64,000 bases of DNA from Azospirillum sp. TSH58 (GTDB taxonomy: Bacteria; Pseudomonadota; Alphaproteobacteria; Azospirillales; Azospirillaceae). The translations under genes and the position numbers were made by a program. Positions 1 to 8,487 of this stretch are shown here, in pieces. Position 1 is the first letter of the stretch. Each line of letters begins with the position of its first letter. The notes under the pieces are model-generated. The model had not been told where the DNA came from, made no database searches, and saw nothing but the letters and a program-made list of their open reading frames with translations. The stretch spans positions 2,432,001 to 2,496,000 of the forward strand of contig NZ_CP022364.1 in NCBI RefSeq assembly GCF_003119115.1, given 5' to 3'.

Positions 1-694
1 CGGCGGTGATGACGACGCGGGCGCCGGCGTTCTCGATGCGGTCGGACAGGGTTTTATCCGAGAAGCCGCCGAACACGGCGGTGTAGATGACGCCGATGCG
101 CTTCGCCCCTTCCGTCCAGACGATCTGGTCGAGGATGTTGGGCATGTTCAGCGCGATGCGGTCGCCCTGGCGGAGGCCGAGACCGCGCAGCGCCAGCGCG
201 GCCAGGGCGGAGCGGATCAGCAGCTCGCGCCGGGTCAGCGTGACATGATGGACCGGGCCGCCGCGCCCGCCGTTGGCGGCGGCGTCCCAGCGGTCGCCCT
301 CGTACCAGTAGGCGGTCTCGGCCCCGTGGCCGGACAGGACGTGGCGGTCCACCTCGTTGAAGGCGGCGTTGGTCAGTCCGCCCGCGAACCAGCGGTAGAA
401 GGGGGCCTCCGACCCGTCGAACGCCTGGGTCCATGGCGTCCAGTCCACCCGCTCCGCCGCCTCGCCCGTCGCCGCGTTCCAGCCGCGCCACACGCCGTCG
501 GCATCGCGCATCAGCCAGTGCGCGCCGTCGAACCAGTGGATCGTTTCCGCGGCGATGGCGCCGTGGAAGGCGCCGGGATCGGCCGCGCAGGCGGCGCGCT
601 GGCTCCGCCAATCCGCGGCGGAGCGGATGGGGTTGACGGCGACGTCCTGCGGCAGCGGCGGCTGTCCGGCGGAGTCCGCGACGGCGTGGTCCAT
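1..694 (-). CDS. AMP-forming acyl-CoA synthetase, N-terminal part (runs off the left edge)
   Basis: The reading frame opens at an ATG (694-692) preceded by GGGAGGAAA and stays open to the window edge, so about 231 N-terminal residues are visible. It reads as the N-terminal region of an acetyl/propionyl-CoA synthetase-type adenylating enzyme: a WFDG...W segment near residue 55, FNEVDRHVLSGHG (about 112-124), then GDRIALNMPN and YTAVFGGFSDKTLSDRIENA, which match this family well. Such enzymes activate a short-chain acid with ATP and CoA in the cytoplasm. The long N-terminus and the GGFSDKTLSDRI stretch remind me of the synthetase part of trifunctional propionyl-CoA synthase (3-hydroxypropionate to propionyl-CoA), which would make it a very large protein. 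That is an inference, because the adenylation core and any dehydratase/reductase domains lie outside the window. A plain acetyl- or propionyl-CoA ligase is the alternative. It is divergent from the cupin gene at 870. Confidence 0.75.
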   Translation of the reverse strand, partial: MDHAVADSAGQPPLPQDVAVNPIRSAADWRSQRAACAADPGAFHGAIAAETIHWFDGAHWLMRDADGVWRGWNAATGEAAERVDWTPWTQAFDGSEAPFYRWFAGGLTNAAFNEVDRHVLSGHGAETAYWYEGDRWDAAANGGRGGPVHHVTLTRRELLIRSALAALALRGLGLRQGDRIALNMPNILDQIVWTEGAKRIGVIYTAVFGGFSDKTLSDRIENAGARVVITA

Positions 695-869
695 GGGTTT
701 CCTCCCGATCGGGCATTTCTTCTTTGGCGGCCACGTCTTTTGCGCGGCGGGCATCACTATAGCGCGGCGCCCTGCATGGGCCGCAATGGCGCCGTGCGCG
801 GCGGGGGTATGCCGTATACGCGGCTTTCGGTCATACTCGGTGCAATCAAGAGCGATGGGAGGAAACGGC

Positions 870-1289
870 ATGTCCAAAAACGACGCGCCAGCGAACGATT
901 CGGTGACCTTCGCGGTCAGCCACCCCGATCCGGCGGACTTCAAGCGCGACGGGCTGCGGCCCTTCTTCGAATACCGCGACCTGGGCATCCGCGCCGCCAC
1001 GGCGGGCAAGGCGAACGCCCACGTCATCCGCGCCCGTCCCGGCGAGCCGTCGCACGGCGGCTGGCACCGGCACGCGCTGGATTTCCAGATGGTCTACGTG
1101 CTGAAGGGCTGGGTGAGGTTCGCTTACGAAGGCGTGGGGGAGGTGCTGCTGCAGGCCGGTTCCTGCGTGCACCAGCCGCCGGGCATCCGGCATGTCGAGA
1201 TCGCGCATTCCGACGATCTGGAGATGCTGGAGATCACGCTTCCCGCCGACTTCCCGACCGAGGGCGCCGAACCGCCCACCGCCGACTGA
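870..1289 (+). CDS. Cupin-domain protein
   Basis: A 139-residue single-domain cupin. The first cupin motif is seen as HGGWHRHALDFQMVYVLKGW (about residues 53-72), with the metal-ligand-like HRH and a later Q/E position, and the second as GSCVHQPPGIRHVEI (about 88-102) with the final His. Small cupins of this kind bind a metal and act as dioxygenases, isomerases or ligand sensors, and the sequence does not tell which. ATG at 870 is chosen because GGGAGGAAAC lies just upstream. An in-frame ATG at 855 would place that ribosome-binding site inside the gene. It is transcribed away from the acyl-CoA synthetase with a 175-bp shared upstream region that contains the 8-bp palindrome CGTATACG (813-820). 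No operon partner follows. Function unknown beyond the fold. Confidence 0.8.
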   Translation: MSKNDAPANDSVTFAVSHPDPADFKRDGLRPFFEYRDLGIRAATAGKANAHVIRARPGEPSHGGWHRHALDFQMVYVLKGWVRFAYEGVGEVLLQAGSCVHQPPGIRHVEIAHSDDLEMLEITLPADFPTEGAEPPTAD

Positions 1290-1314
1290 CGCCGCGGCAT
1301 CCGCCAAAAAAGTG

Positions 1315-1351
1315 CCGGTCGCACCCGTCGTGAAAACGACGGTGCGGCCGG
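1315..1351. terminator. Long hairpin downstream of the cupin gene
   Basis: Arms of about 16 bases (CCGGTCGCACCCGTCGT and ACGACGGTGCGGCCGG) pair around a GAAA loop with one bulge and one G-U pair. A run of six A lies on the left flank (1306-1311), so a U-tract follows the hairpin only for leftward transcription. For the cupin message it is a hairpin without a U-tract. The rest of the 340-bp gap up to 1629 shows no gene. Confidence 0.5.
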
Positions 1352-1500
1352 CCAGATGCTTTGGAGGAATCGCCGCCATGGCCACAGGGAACGACGCGGC
1401 CACGGGACGCTTCGCTGCAAAGGAAAGCAATGCCCGTGCCAGCGCTCGGGCGGGCTCCCGAGAGCCGGTTTTCCGCGCCTTTGGGGAGGGCCTCCGGACC

Positions 1501-1528
1501 GCACCTGTCTGGAAGACTGGACAGGTGC
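1501..1528. repeat. Inverted repeat, possible hairpin
   Basis: GCACCTGTC and GACAGGTGC form perfect 9-bp arms around a 10-base loop in the gap between the cupin gene and the membrane-protein gene at 1630. It could be a regulator site or an RNA hairpin ahead of that gene. There is no supporting promoter motif that I can see. Confidence 0.4.
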
Positions 1529-1629
1529 CCGGAACGCCGGACAGGCGGCTGGGCGCCGCTGTTCTGGCATGTTGGGCGCGTCGGAGGTATTAGGACGGGT
1601 TGCTGCGGCGTGATGAGGATGCGGACGGG

Positions 1630-2241
1630 ATGCCCGAGGTCGAGATCTCCCGCGAGGACACGGGGCAGGCGGCGGTGTTCGAGGCGTCGCCCTCCAGCGT
1701 GCCGCCCCAGCGCTTCGCCCATCTGCTCTACGCGGCGATCCTGCTGGCCGGCTTCGTCGTGGTCGCCGAGCTGACCCTGGAGCCGGCGGCCTCCATGCTG
1801 CGCTGGCTGGGCATGCTGTGCGCGATCCCGCTTCTGCTGATGTGGGTGATCACGCTTCTGCGGGCGGCAAGGCGCAGCGCCGTCCGGCTGGTCGTGGCGC
1901 CGGAGGGGCTGACCGCCCATGGGCAGCTGATCCCGCACAACACCATCCGCGGCGTGGCGCTCTACCCGCCGCAGGGCAAGCGCCCGCTGTTCGTGGCGCG
2001 CATCCAGACGATGACCCCGCAGCAGCACGAACGCGAGCTGGCGCTGGCCGGCGGGGATGTGGACATGGAAGAGGAGAAGCCGGGAAAGGGGCGGCGTCCG
2101 CGCGCCGGCTACCGGCTGCTTCTGCTGCGCCGGAACCATCTGCCGGCGCTGATCCTGGTGCGCGGCCTCACCCTTTCGGGCGGCGAGACGCTGATGGCCG
2201 GGCTGGCCGCGGAACTGCGCCGCCACAGCCGGCCAGGCTGA
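1630..2241 (+). CDS. Two-helix membrane protein of unknown function
   Basis: A 203-residue protein with a polar N-terminus, two hydrophobic helices (about residues 32-51 and 60-82, the second rich in Leu/Met/Ile), then a soluble part of about 120 residues. The layout resembles bacterial proteins with two N-terminal membrane helices and a PH-like or regulatory cytoplasmic domain. I do not recognise the family. The start is uncertain: ATG at 1630 is taken, while an in-frame TTG at 1600 would add ten charged residues. A stretch of acidic and basic residues (MEEEKPGKGRRPR) lies about two-thirds along. It is alone on its strand, convergent with the DUF3126 gene, and separated from it by a hairpin. 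Hypothetical membrane protein is all that can be supported. Confidence 0.65.
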   Translation: MPEVEISREDTGQAAVFEASPSSVPPQRFAHLLYAAILLAGFVVVAELTLEPAASMLRWLGMLCAIPLLLMWVITLLRAARRSAVRLVVAPEGLTAHGQLIPHNTIRGVALYPPQGKRPLFVARIQTMTPQQHERELALAGGDVDMEEEKPGKGRRPRAGYRLLLLRRNHLPALILVRGLTLSGGETLMAGLAAELRRHSRPG

Positions 2242-2280
2242 CAGTCCTCAGGATCTTTTTCGGCGCGCGGGCAAGCGCCC

Positions 2281-2300
2281 CTCCCGCCGCGGGGCGGGAG
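2281..2300. terminator. Bidirectional hairpin between convergent genes
   Basis: CTCCCGCC and GGCGGGAG pair around a 4-base loop in the 94-bp gap between two convergent genes. It fits a terminator for either direction, although no long U-tract follows directly. Confidence 0.5.
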
Positions 2301-2335
2301 AGGACCGCGCTGGAGAGACGCCGGAAAGACGTGGC

Positions 2336-2596
2336 TCAGCGACGGGCCGTCGGGGCTGCCGGCAGGTCTTCTTCCAGGATGACGACGTGCAGGGCGTAGG
2401 AAACCTCACCCTCGTCCACGTCGCGGTGCAGGGTGCCGACGAACTCGTCGCCCAGCATGACCTCTGCGGACTGGCCGGCCTTCTCGGGCGGCTGGATGAT
2501 GATCTTGTCGTTGCCGAGCGTCTTGCGCAGATAGGTCTGCACACGGGCGATTTCGGTTTCGGTCATCTTGGCGACCGTCGGCTTGGCGGGCGGCAT
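2336..2596 (-). CDS. DUF3126 family protein
   Basis: An 86-residue soluble protein. The core MTETEIARVQTYLRKTLGN followed by QSAEVMLGDEFVGTLHRD, an acidic turn and a hydrophobic strand (YALHVVILEED) matches my recollection of the short alphaproteobacterial DUF3126 family. The N-terminus is slightly longer than typical (MPPAKPTVAK), so translation could begin at the inner Met (residue 11). No biochemical role is known to me. It is transcribed away from the caspase gene with a 259-bp intergenic region in which I see no clear motif. Confidence 0.75.
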   Translation of the reverse strand: MPPAKPTVAKMTETEIARVQTYLRKTLGNDKIIIQPPEKAGQSAEVMLGDEFVGTLHRDVDEGEVSYALHVVILEEDLPAAPTARR

Positions 2597-2855
2597 GGCA
2601 TGATCCCTGTGTTGTCGAAGGGGTCATATAGAAACCTTTCGGGCAAAGGGAAAGCACAACATCGCCCCGGATCGCGCATTCGCCGCGCGGCCCGCCGCAG
2701 GCCCCGTCTTTCTTGCGGATGGCCATGCCCCCGCCTGTGGGAAGCCCTTAGCCGGTTTTGTCCTCTTGTTCCGGGTGGCGCGGCCAAATACTGGACGGAT
2801 TGGAACGTGTGAGCGTCCTCGCTCCGCCGTCCGGTGACCATGGCATGGGGTGACC

Positions 2856-5612
2856 ATGGCTGCGCGCCTTCGCCGTTTCGTCTCCTGCCGCTTCGTCCTG
2901 GCGATCACCGCCGGCCTGCTGCTGGCCGTGGCGGCGTGGGTGGCGCCCGGTCTGGCGGCGACCGCGCCGGAGCAGCGCATCGCGCTCGTCATCGGCGTCG
3001 GCGCCTACCGCCACGCCACGGAACTGCCCAACCCGCGCAACGACGCCCGCGCCATGTCGGCGGCCCTGCGCAAGCTGGGCTTCGCGGTGGAGGAGCGCTA
3101 CGACCTCGACAACCGCGGCATGGCCGAGGCGCTTCGCGGTTTCGGCATCCAGGCGGCGCAGGCCGACGTGGCGCTGCTCTATTTCGCCGGCCATGGCATG
3201 CAGGTCGGCGGCACCAACTTCCTGATCCCCGCCGACGCCCGGCTGGAGCGCGAGCGCGATCTGGTCTACGAGGCGCTGCCGCTGAACCTGCCGATGGGCG
3301 AGCTGGCCCAGGCGCGCAAGCTGGGCATCCTGATCCTGGACGCCTGCCGCAACAACCCCTTCGCCGACCGGCTGGTGCGGTCCGGGACCAAGCGGACGGA
3401 GGTGCATTCCGGCTTCGCCCGCGTGGACGACACGCCGACCGACACGCTGGTCGCCATGGCGACCCGCGCCGACGCGGTGGCCGAGGACGGACAGGGCGAC
3501 CACAGCCCCTACACCGCGTCGCTGCTGAAGAATTTCGAGGTGCCGGGGCTGGAACTGAGCCTGTTCTTCCGCCGGGTGCGCGACGACGTGATGCAGATCA
3601 CCCAGGGCCGGCAGGAGCCGTTCCTCTATGGCTCGCTGGGGGCCGCCCCCTTCTACTTCAACCCGCTGCCGGAGAACCGCCCGCCGCAGCTCGCCGACTT
3701 CAAGACCCTGGAGGTGTTCGACCGCGGCGGGACGGAGGGGCTCGGCATCGCGCGGCCCAGCGACCCCGACAACGACCAGCTCTTCGCCCAGGTGACCGGC
3801 CTGCCGCGCGGCGGCGGGGTGCGCATCGGCGACCGGGTGGTGCTGATCGGCGACTATCTGACGCTCGACCAGCTCACCGCCGCGACCTTCCGGGCCGACG
3901 CCACCCATCTCGGCGACGCCGGCAGCTTCGAGTTCGCGGTGATGGACGGGCGCGGCGGGGTGGCGCGCGGCGCCGTGCCGATCCTCATCAAGCCGAGCAA
4001 CCGCCCGCCGGTCGCCGTCGCCGAGCGCAGCGTTCGCGCCGTGGTCAACAGCCTGCGGCTGGAGGTTCCCACCGACCCGGACGGCGACCCGCTGACCTTC
4101 ACCGTCAGCGCCGTCCCGGAGCGCGGCAAGGTCCGCGACGGCACCACGCCGCTGAAGCCGGGCGACCGGCTGGCGCCGGAGCGGCTGACCGCCCTGACCT
4201 TCGATCCGGAGCGCGCGCCGGCGGGCCGCGCCGGGGTGTTCAGCGTGCTGGTCGAGGACGGGCGCGGCGGGCGGACGACGATGAGCGCGCTCCTGGAGGT
4301 GGAGGAGGCCGGCGCCGCCCCGCCGCAGGCCGATCTGGAGGAGTCGCTGTGGCGCCGCGTGCGCGACAGCCGCGACGCCGACGCGCTGGACGCCTTCCTG
4401 CGGCTGTTCGGCACCGGTCCCTTCGCCGCCCCGGCGCGGGACCGGCTGAACCGGTTGCGCGCCGAATCGGCCAAGGTCGCGGCGGCCGCCTCGGCGGGCG
4501 GGGCGGGGAACAGCGGGGCGTCGAGTGGTGCGGGGAATGGGCCGGGCAACGGGGCGTCCGGCGGCAAGGCGTCTCCACCGCCCGAACTCCAGCTCGACAC
4601 CGCCGGGGAGGGGATGTACGTGGCCGTCGCCGACGCGGAGCTGCGCGCCGGGCCGGACGCGCGGTCGGAGCGGGTCGGCGCCCTCGCCAAGGACGGCGCG
4701 GTGCGGGTGCTGGGCCGGGTGGCCGACGCCGACTGGTACCGGGTGGCCCTGGATGACGGCGCGCAGGGCGGCGTGCAGGGCTTCGTCCGCGGTCCAGCGC
4801 TGCGCCCCGCCGGGCCGGAGGACCGTCAGCGGCTGGCGCTCGCCGCACCGGTCCAGCCGGGGGGCTCGCAGGGGCGGGCGCAGGGCAACGGCAGCAGTTT
4901 CCAGGATTGCCCGGAATGCCCGCCGATGATGCGCATTCCCGCCGGCAGCTTCGTCATGGGCAGCGAGCGTGGCGACCCCAGCCAGCGCCCGCCCCACCGC
5001 GTCACCTTCGCCAAACCCTTCGCCATCGGTGTCTACGAGGTGACCGTCGCCAACTGGCGGGCCTGCGTGGAGGGAGGCGGCTGTGCCGCCATGCCGCGGA
5101 TGCGCAATCCCTCCGACGACACGCCGGTCCACAACATCCATGTCGAGGACGCGCTGGCCTACACCGAGTGGCTCAGCCGCAAGACCGGCCAGCGCTACCG
5201 CCTGCCGAGCGAGGCCGAGTGGGAGTATGCGGCGCGCGGCGGCAGCGCGGCGCGCTTCGCCTGGGGGGACAGCCTGACGCCGGGGGCGCGGCTGGCCAAT
5301 TGCCGCGATTGCGGCGGCGGCGCCGACCGCTCCCTGCCGGCGGCGGTCGGCAGTTTCCAGCCCAACGCCTTCGGTCTCTATGACACCAGCGGCGGCGTGG
5401 CGGAGTGGGTCGTCGACTGCTGGAACCCCGGCTACAAGGGCGCCCCGACGGACGGCAGCGCCTGGACGGAGGGCGATTGCCGCAAGCGGGTGCTGCGCGG
5501 CGGTTCCTGGCGGGACGGGCAGGACGCCATCGCCGTCACCGCCCGCATCGGCTACGACGCCGACGTGCGCTATTTCGCCGACGGGCTGCGGGTGGCCCGC
5601 GACCTGAACTGA
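2856..5612 (+). CDS. Exported caspase-family protein with cadherin-like, SH3 and FGE-like domains
   Basis: A 918-residue protein. A signal peptide (about 1-36, ending near LAATA) leads into a caspase/peptidase C14 domain (about 40-270) with RIALVIGVGAYRH, the catalytic His in YFAGHGMQVGG (H113) and the catalytic Cys in ILDACRNNPF (C164). Residues about 290-490 hold two extracellular-type repeats with PDNDQL and DPDGDPLTF motifs (cadherin/Ig-like). A bacterial SH3 domain follows (about 587-655, AELRAGPDARSERVG). The C-terminus (about 690-915) has the formylglycine-generating-enzyme fold: MRIPAGSFVMGS, YEVTVANWRAC, RLPSEAEWEYAARGG, GGVAEWVVDCW, RVLRGGSW. The usual cysteines after the GGS motif are missing, so that domain probably binds rather than oxidises. 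ATG 2856 is preferred to GTG 2850. The likely site is the periplasm or cell surface. A paralogue with a dead caspase domain follows 242 bp downstream. Role unknown; peptidase activity is an inference. Confidence 0.88.
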   Translation: MAARLRRFVSCRFVLAITAGLLLAVAAWVAPGLAATAPEQRIALVIGVGAYRHATELPNPRNDARAMSAALRKLGFAVEERYDLDNRGMAEALRGFGIQAAQADVALLYFAGHGMQVGGTNFLIPADARLERERDLVYEALPLNLPMGELAQARKLGILILDACRNNPFADRLVRSGTKRTEVHSGFARVDDTPTDTLVAMATRADAVAEDGQGDHSPYTASLLKNFEVPGLELSLFFRRVRDDVMQITQGRQEPFLYGSLGAAPFYFNPLPENRPPQLADFKTLEVFDRGGTEGLGIARPSDPDNDQLFAQVTGLPRGGGVRIGDRVVLIGDYLTLDQLTAATFRADATHLGDAGSFEFAVMDGRGGVARGAVPILIKPSNRPPVAVAERSVRAVVNSLRLEVPTDPDGDPLTFTVSAVPERGKVRDGTTPLKPGDRLAPERLTALTFDPERAPAGRAGVFSVLVEDGRGGRTTMSALLEVEEAGAAPPQADLEESLWRRVRDSRDADALDAFLRLFGTGPFAAPARDRLNRLRAESAKVAAAASAGGAGNSGASSGAGNGPGNGASGGKASPPPELQLDTAGEGMYVAVADAELRAGPDARSERVGALAKDGAVRVLGRVADADWYRVALDDGAQGGVQGFVRGPALRPAGPEDRQRLALAAPVQPGGSQGRAQGNGSSFQDCPECPPMMRIPAGSFVMGSERGDPSQRPPHRVTFAKPFAIGVYEVTVANWRACVEGGGCAAMPRMRNPSDDTPVHNIHVEDALAYTEWLSRKTGQRYRLPSEAEWEYAARGGSAARFAWGDSLTPGARLANCRDCGGGADRSLPAAVGSFQPNAFGLYDTSGGVAEWVVDCWNPGYKGAPTDGSAWTEGDCRKRVLRGGSWRDGQDAIAVTARIGYDADVRYFADGLRVARDLN

Positions 5613-5854
5613 CTCCGCTCCCGTTCGTTGGTGGGACGCACCGTCTGCGGAAGGGACCGCGGCGCCCCCGAAATTGCAGAAATTGGTGCTGGGCCAATGC
5701 GCTAGACTTGGCCGTTCAAGGCTTGTCGATCCGCGGACCGGACGGCCCGAAAACGGGAGGCCGGCGGCCGCTTCGACCAAAATCATTACAGCCGCCGCGG
5801 CCCGGGACTCCCTAAAGGGGTGGTCAAAGAGAAAATCAGGTGGAGGGTATCGAC

Positions 5855-8179
5855 GTGTTGCGCTGGCCCCGGAGCGCCGTTTGGAAAGTTGCGCTGGTCC
5901 TGGTGACGGCGAACGTTGCCTTTGCCCCCCTGGCGTTCGCCGACGACAGGCGCGTCGCGCTGGTGATCGGCAACGCGCAGTACCAGGAGGGCGGTCCGGC
6001 CGCCGGGGTGGGCGCCAACGCCGCGGTCGTCGCCGACGCGCTGCGCCGCGCCGGCTTCACCGTCACCGCCGCCGAGAACCTCGACCACCGCGGCATGGTC
6101 GCGGCGCTGAGCCGGTTCCAGGACGCGCTGGGGCAGGCCGACCTGGGCTTCCTCTATTACTCCGGCGTGGCGCTGAGCTTGTCGGCCAAGGGCTTCCTGG
6201 TGCCGGTGGACGCCAGGCCCGGCTCCGAATACGACGTGATCTTCGACACCATCGAGCTGGACTACGCGCTGAAGGAGATCCAGCGCAGCGGGCGCAAGGC
6301 CGTCGCCGTGTTCGACCCGGTGCCCTCCCACCCGCTGGCCGACAAGCTGGCCTCCGCGATGGGCGAGGAGGGGCGGTCCGTGAAGCCGGCGCTGGCGGCT
6401 CCGGCGGCGCTCGACAACCTGTTCGTCGTCTACTCGCACCGGCCCGGCACGCCGCCCGCGACGGCGGCCGGCAAGGGGGCGGACTCCTTCTCCACCGCCC
6501 TGGCGCAGGAGATGGTCAAGCCGGGCGTGCCGCTGCGCGACGCGCTGGCCGAGGTCGCCCGCACCGTCGTCGGACGCACCCGCGGGACGCAGCATCCCTG
6601 GCTCCAGGACCGGTTGGGCACGGACCTCGTGCTGGTCCCCGGCCCGCGCGCGCCGTCCGCTCCCCTCGTCGCCCGGACGGAGGAGGCGCCTCCCGCCGAA
6701 CCGAAGTCTGTCGAATCCAAGCCAATCGAATCCAAGCCAATCGAACCCAAGCCGCTGCCGCAGAAGCCGGAAGAGAAGCCGGCGGCCCCGGCGGTCGCCG
6801 AGGTCGAGGTGGACCCGCTGAACGAGAAGCGGGTGGTGACGCGCGACACCAACCTGCGCGCCGGTCCCGACACCAAGGCGGCGGTCGTCGGCACGCTGCG
6901 CCACGACAGCGAGGTTACGGTCACCGGGCGGACCCGCCGGAACGGCGGCTGGCTGCGCGTCGAGCAGGATGGCAAGACCGGCTTCGCCTTCGCCAGCAAC
7001 CTCGCCAAGCCGGAGGAGGTGCCTGTGGCCTCCGCCCAGCCGCCGGCGCAGCTCCAGCAACCGCCCCAAACCCAGCAATCTCAGCCCGCGGCGTTGACGC
7101 CGGGCGTCTACACGGTGGCGCGCGACGCCAACCTGTTCGCCCGCCCGGTGCTGGGCGCCCGCAGCCTGCGCGATCTGGAACAGGGGCAGCGGGTGACGCT
7201 GCTCCAGGCCGCCCCCGATTCCGGTTGGGTGTTGGTGCGGGATTCGTCGGGTCAGGAGGGCTATGTCACCACCGGGACGCTGGCGGGCCGGTCGGGCGAG
7301 GCGGTGTCCATGGGTGGTGCGGCGGGCGGTGCGGCGCCCAGCGCCTACCCGCCGCCCACGGTGGTCCGCAACGACGTCGATCCAGTGGCCGGCGCGCTGT
7401 CGGGAACGACCGGCCCGACGAGGCTGGCCGCTCTTCCCGAGGGCGGCGGGGAGAGCGCCGCGGGGCGCTCCACATCGGGCGCGGACCCGGCCCTTGCCGG
7501 GCTGGCCGAACCCTACCGCGACGCCGTGCAGGCGGGCCGCAACGCCGCCGCCCGCGCGTCGCGTTCCGCCACCGCCGGGCGCGGGGCCGAGGCGAAGGCG
7601 CGCGAGGCCCAGGCCGCCGCCCGCCGCGCCGCCGGTCAGGCCCGCGGCGGGGAGTCGGGCTACGGGGTGCACCGCTTCCCCAACGGCGACGTCTATGAGG
7701 GGTCGTGGAACCGCGGGCTGGGCAACTTCGCCTTCCAGGGCACGATCAGCCGGAACGGCGTCGGCGTCTACCGCTTCGCCAACGGTCAGGTCTATGAGGG
7801 GGAGTGGAAGGACGACCAGATGTCCGGCTACGGTGTTCTGGGCTTCCCGTCCGGCGACCGCTTCGAGGGCACCTTCGTGAACGCCGTACCGAACGGGCCG
7901 GGTGTCTACCGCTTCGCCAACGGCGACTCCTACACGGGCGAGGTCCGTCAGGGTCGGGTGGACGGCCATGGCGAGCTGGCCTTCACCAACGGCGAGCGGT
8001 TCAACGGGGTGGTGGTGGACCGCCTTCCGGCGGGGCCGGGTGAGTTGTCGATGCGCGGCGGCACCCGCCATGTCGGGCAGTTCCGCGGCGGCATCCAGGA
8101 CGGTCCGGGAGCGGCCATCGACTCCACCGGCGCGATGCAGCCCGGCATCTGGCGCGGCGCGACGCTGTTGAGCCGCTGA
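5855..8179 (+). CDS. Exported pseudo-caspase with two SH3 domains and C-terminal MORN repeats
   Basis: A 774-residue protein starting at GTG 5855, seven bases after GGAGGG; a GTG at 5840 is the longer alternative. The signal peptide is about residues 1-29 (ending LAFA). The caspase fold is clear (RRVALVIGNAQYQ, ENLDHRGMVAAL, GFLVPVDARPGSEYD), yet the AGHG motif reads SGVA (Val at 105) and the DACR motif reads DPVP (Val at 156), so both catalytic residues are gone. A short 15-bp tandem repeat (6713-6754) encodes a KP-rich linker. Two SH3 domains follow (TRDTNLRAGPDTKAAVVG; VARDANLFARPVLGARSL), then an Ala/Arg-rich stretch, then about five MORN repeats from about residue 602 (RFPNGDVYEGSW, RFANGQVYEGEW, GFPSGDRFEGTF). 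It lies 242 bp after the active-dyad paralogue on the same strand, and a partner or regulatory role is inferred. Confidence 0.85.
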   Translation: MLRWPRSAVWKVALVLVTANVAFAPLAFADDRRVALVIGNAQYQEGGPAAGVGANAAVVADALRRAGFTVTAAENLDHRGMVAALSRFQDALGQADLGFLYYSGVALSLSAKGFLVPVDARPGSEYDVIFDTIELDYALKEIQRSGRKAVAVFDPVPSHPLADKLASAMGEEGRSVKPALAAPAALDNLFVVYSHRPGTPPATAAGKGADSFSTALAQEMVKPGVPLRDALAEVARTVVGRTRGTQHPWLQDRLGTDLVLVPGPRAPSAPLVARTEEAPPAEPKSVESKPIESKPIEPKPLPQKPEEKPAAPAVAEVEVDPLNEKRVVTRDTNLRAGPDTKAAVVGTLRHDSEVTVTGRTRRNGGWLRVEQDGKTGFAFASNLAKPEEVPVASAQPPAQLQQPPQTQQSQPAALTPGVYTVARDANLFARPVLGARSLRDLEQGQRVTLLQAAPDSGWVLVRDSSGQEGYVTTGTLAGRSGEAVSMGGAAGGAAPSAYPPPTVVRNDVDPVAGALSGTTGPTRLAALPEGGGESAAGRSTSGADPALAGLAEPYRDAVQAGRNAAARASRSATAGRGAEAKAREAQAAARRAAGQARGGESGYGVHRFPNGDVYEGSWNRGLGNFAFQGTISRNGVGVYRFANGQVYEGEWKDDQMSGYGVLGFPSGDRFEGTFVNAVPNGPGVYRFANGDSYTGEVRQGRVDGHGELAFTNGERFNGVVVDRLPAGPGELSMRGGTRHVGQFRGGIQDGPGAAIDSTGAMQPGIWRGATLLSR

Positions 8180-8187
8180 ATTCCCAG

Positions 8188-8367
8188 CCCTCTCCCCTCC
8201 GCTCACGCGCAAACTTCGTTTGCGCTGACGCGACAGGCGGACCGAAGGTCCGCCGAAAGCGGGGAGAGGGTGCCCGCGAAGCGGGCGGTGAGGGGGGTGC
8301 CCATGGCGGTACGTCCGGCAAACGCGCAACCCCCTCACCCTAACCCTCTCCCCGGAGGGGAGAGGGG
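8188..8367. repeat. Intergenic palindromic repeat, type B, copy 1
   Basis: A GC-rich composite of inverted repeats. It opens with CCCTCTCCCCTCC, closes with CTCTCCCCGGAGGGGAGAGG, and has internal arms CGCAAAC/GTTTGCG, GCGGACC/GGTCCGC and GCCCGC/GCGGGC. The ACCCCCTCACCCTAACCCTC core is shared with copies at 15974-16101 and 22227-22353. It fills the gap between the pseudo-caspase gene and the TetR gene; the remaining sequence up to 8487 shows no gene. Confidence 0.8.
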
Positions 8368-8487
8368 ACTTCATAGGCAATGAGCCTGCCGGGAGAGGGA
8401 AGGCGTCTTTCCGTTTCGGCTGATATGCTCCACATTGGAACGCATTGCGGCTCGCCCTCCGGCCGCGCCATGCGAGGACCGGCCTGG

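Noticed and set aside
2748..8380. Long minus-strand frames opposite the two caspase-fold genes
   Set aside because: Arg/Ala/Gly-rich shadow frames without start signals or domains.
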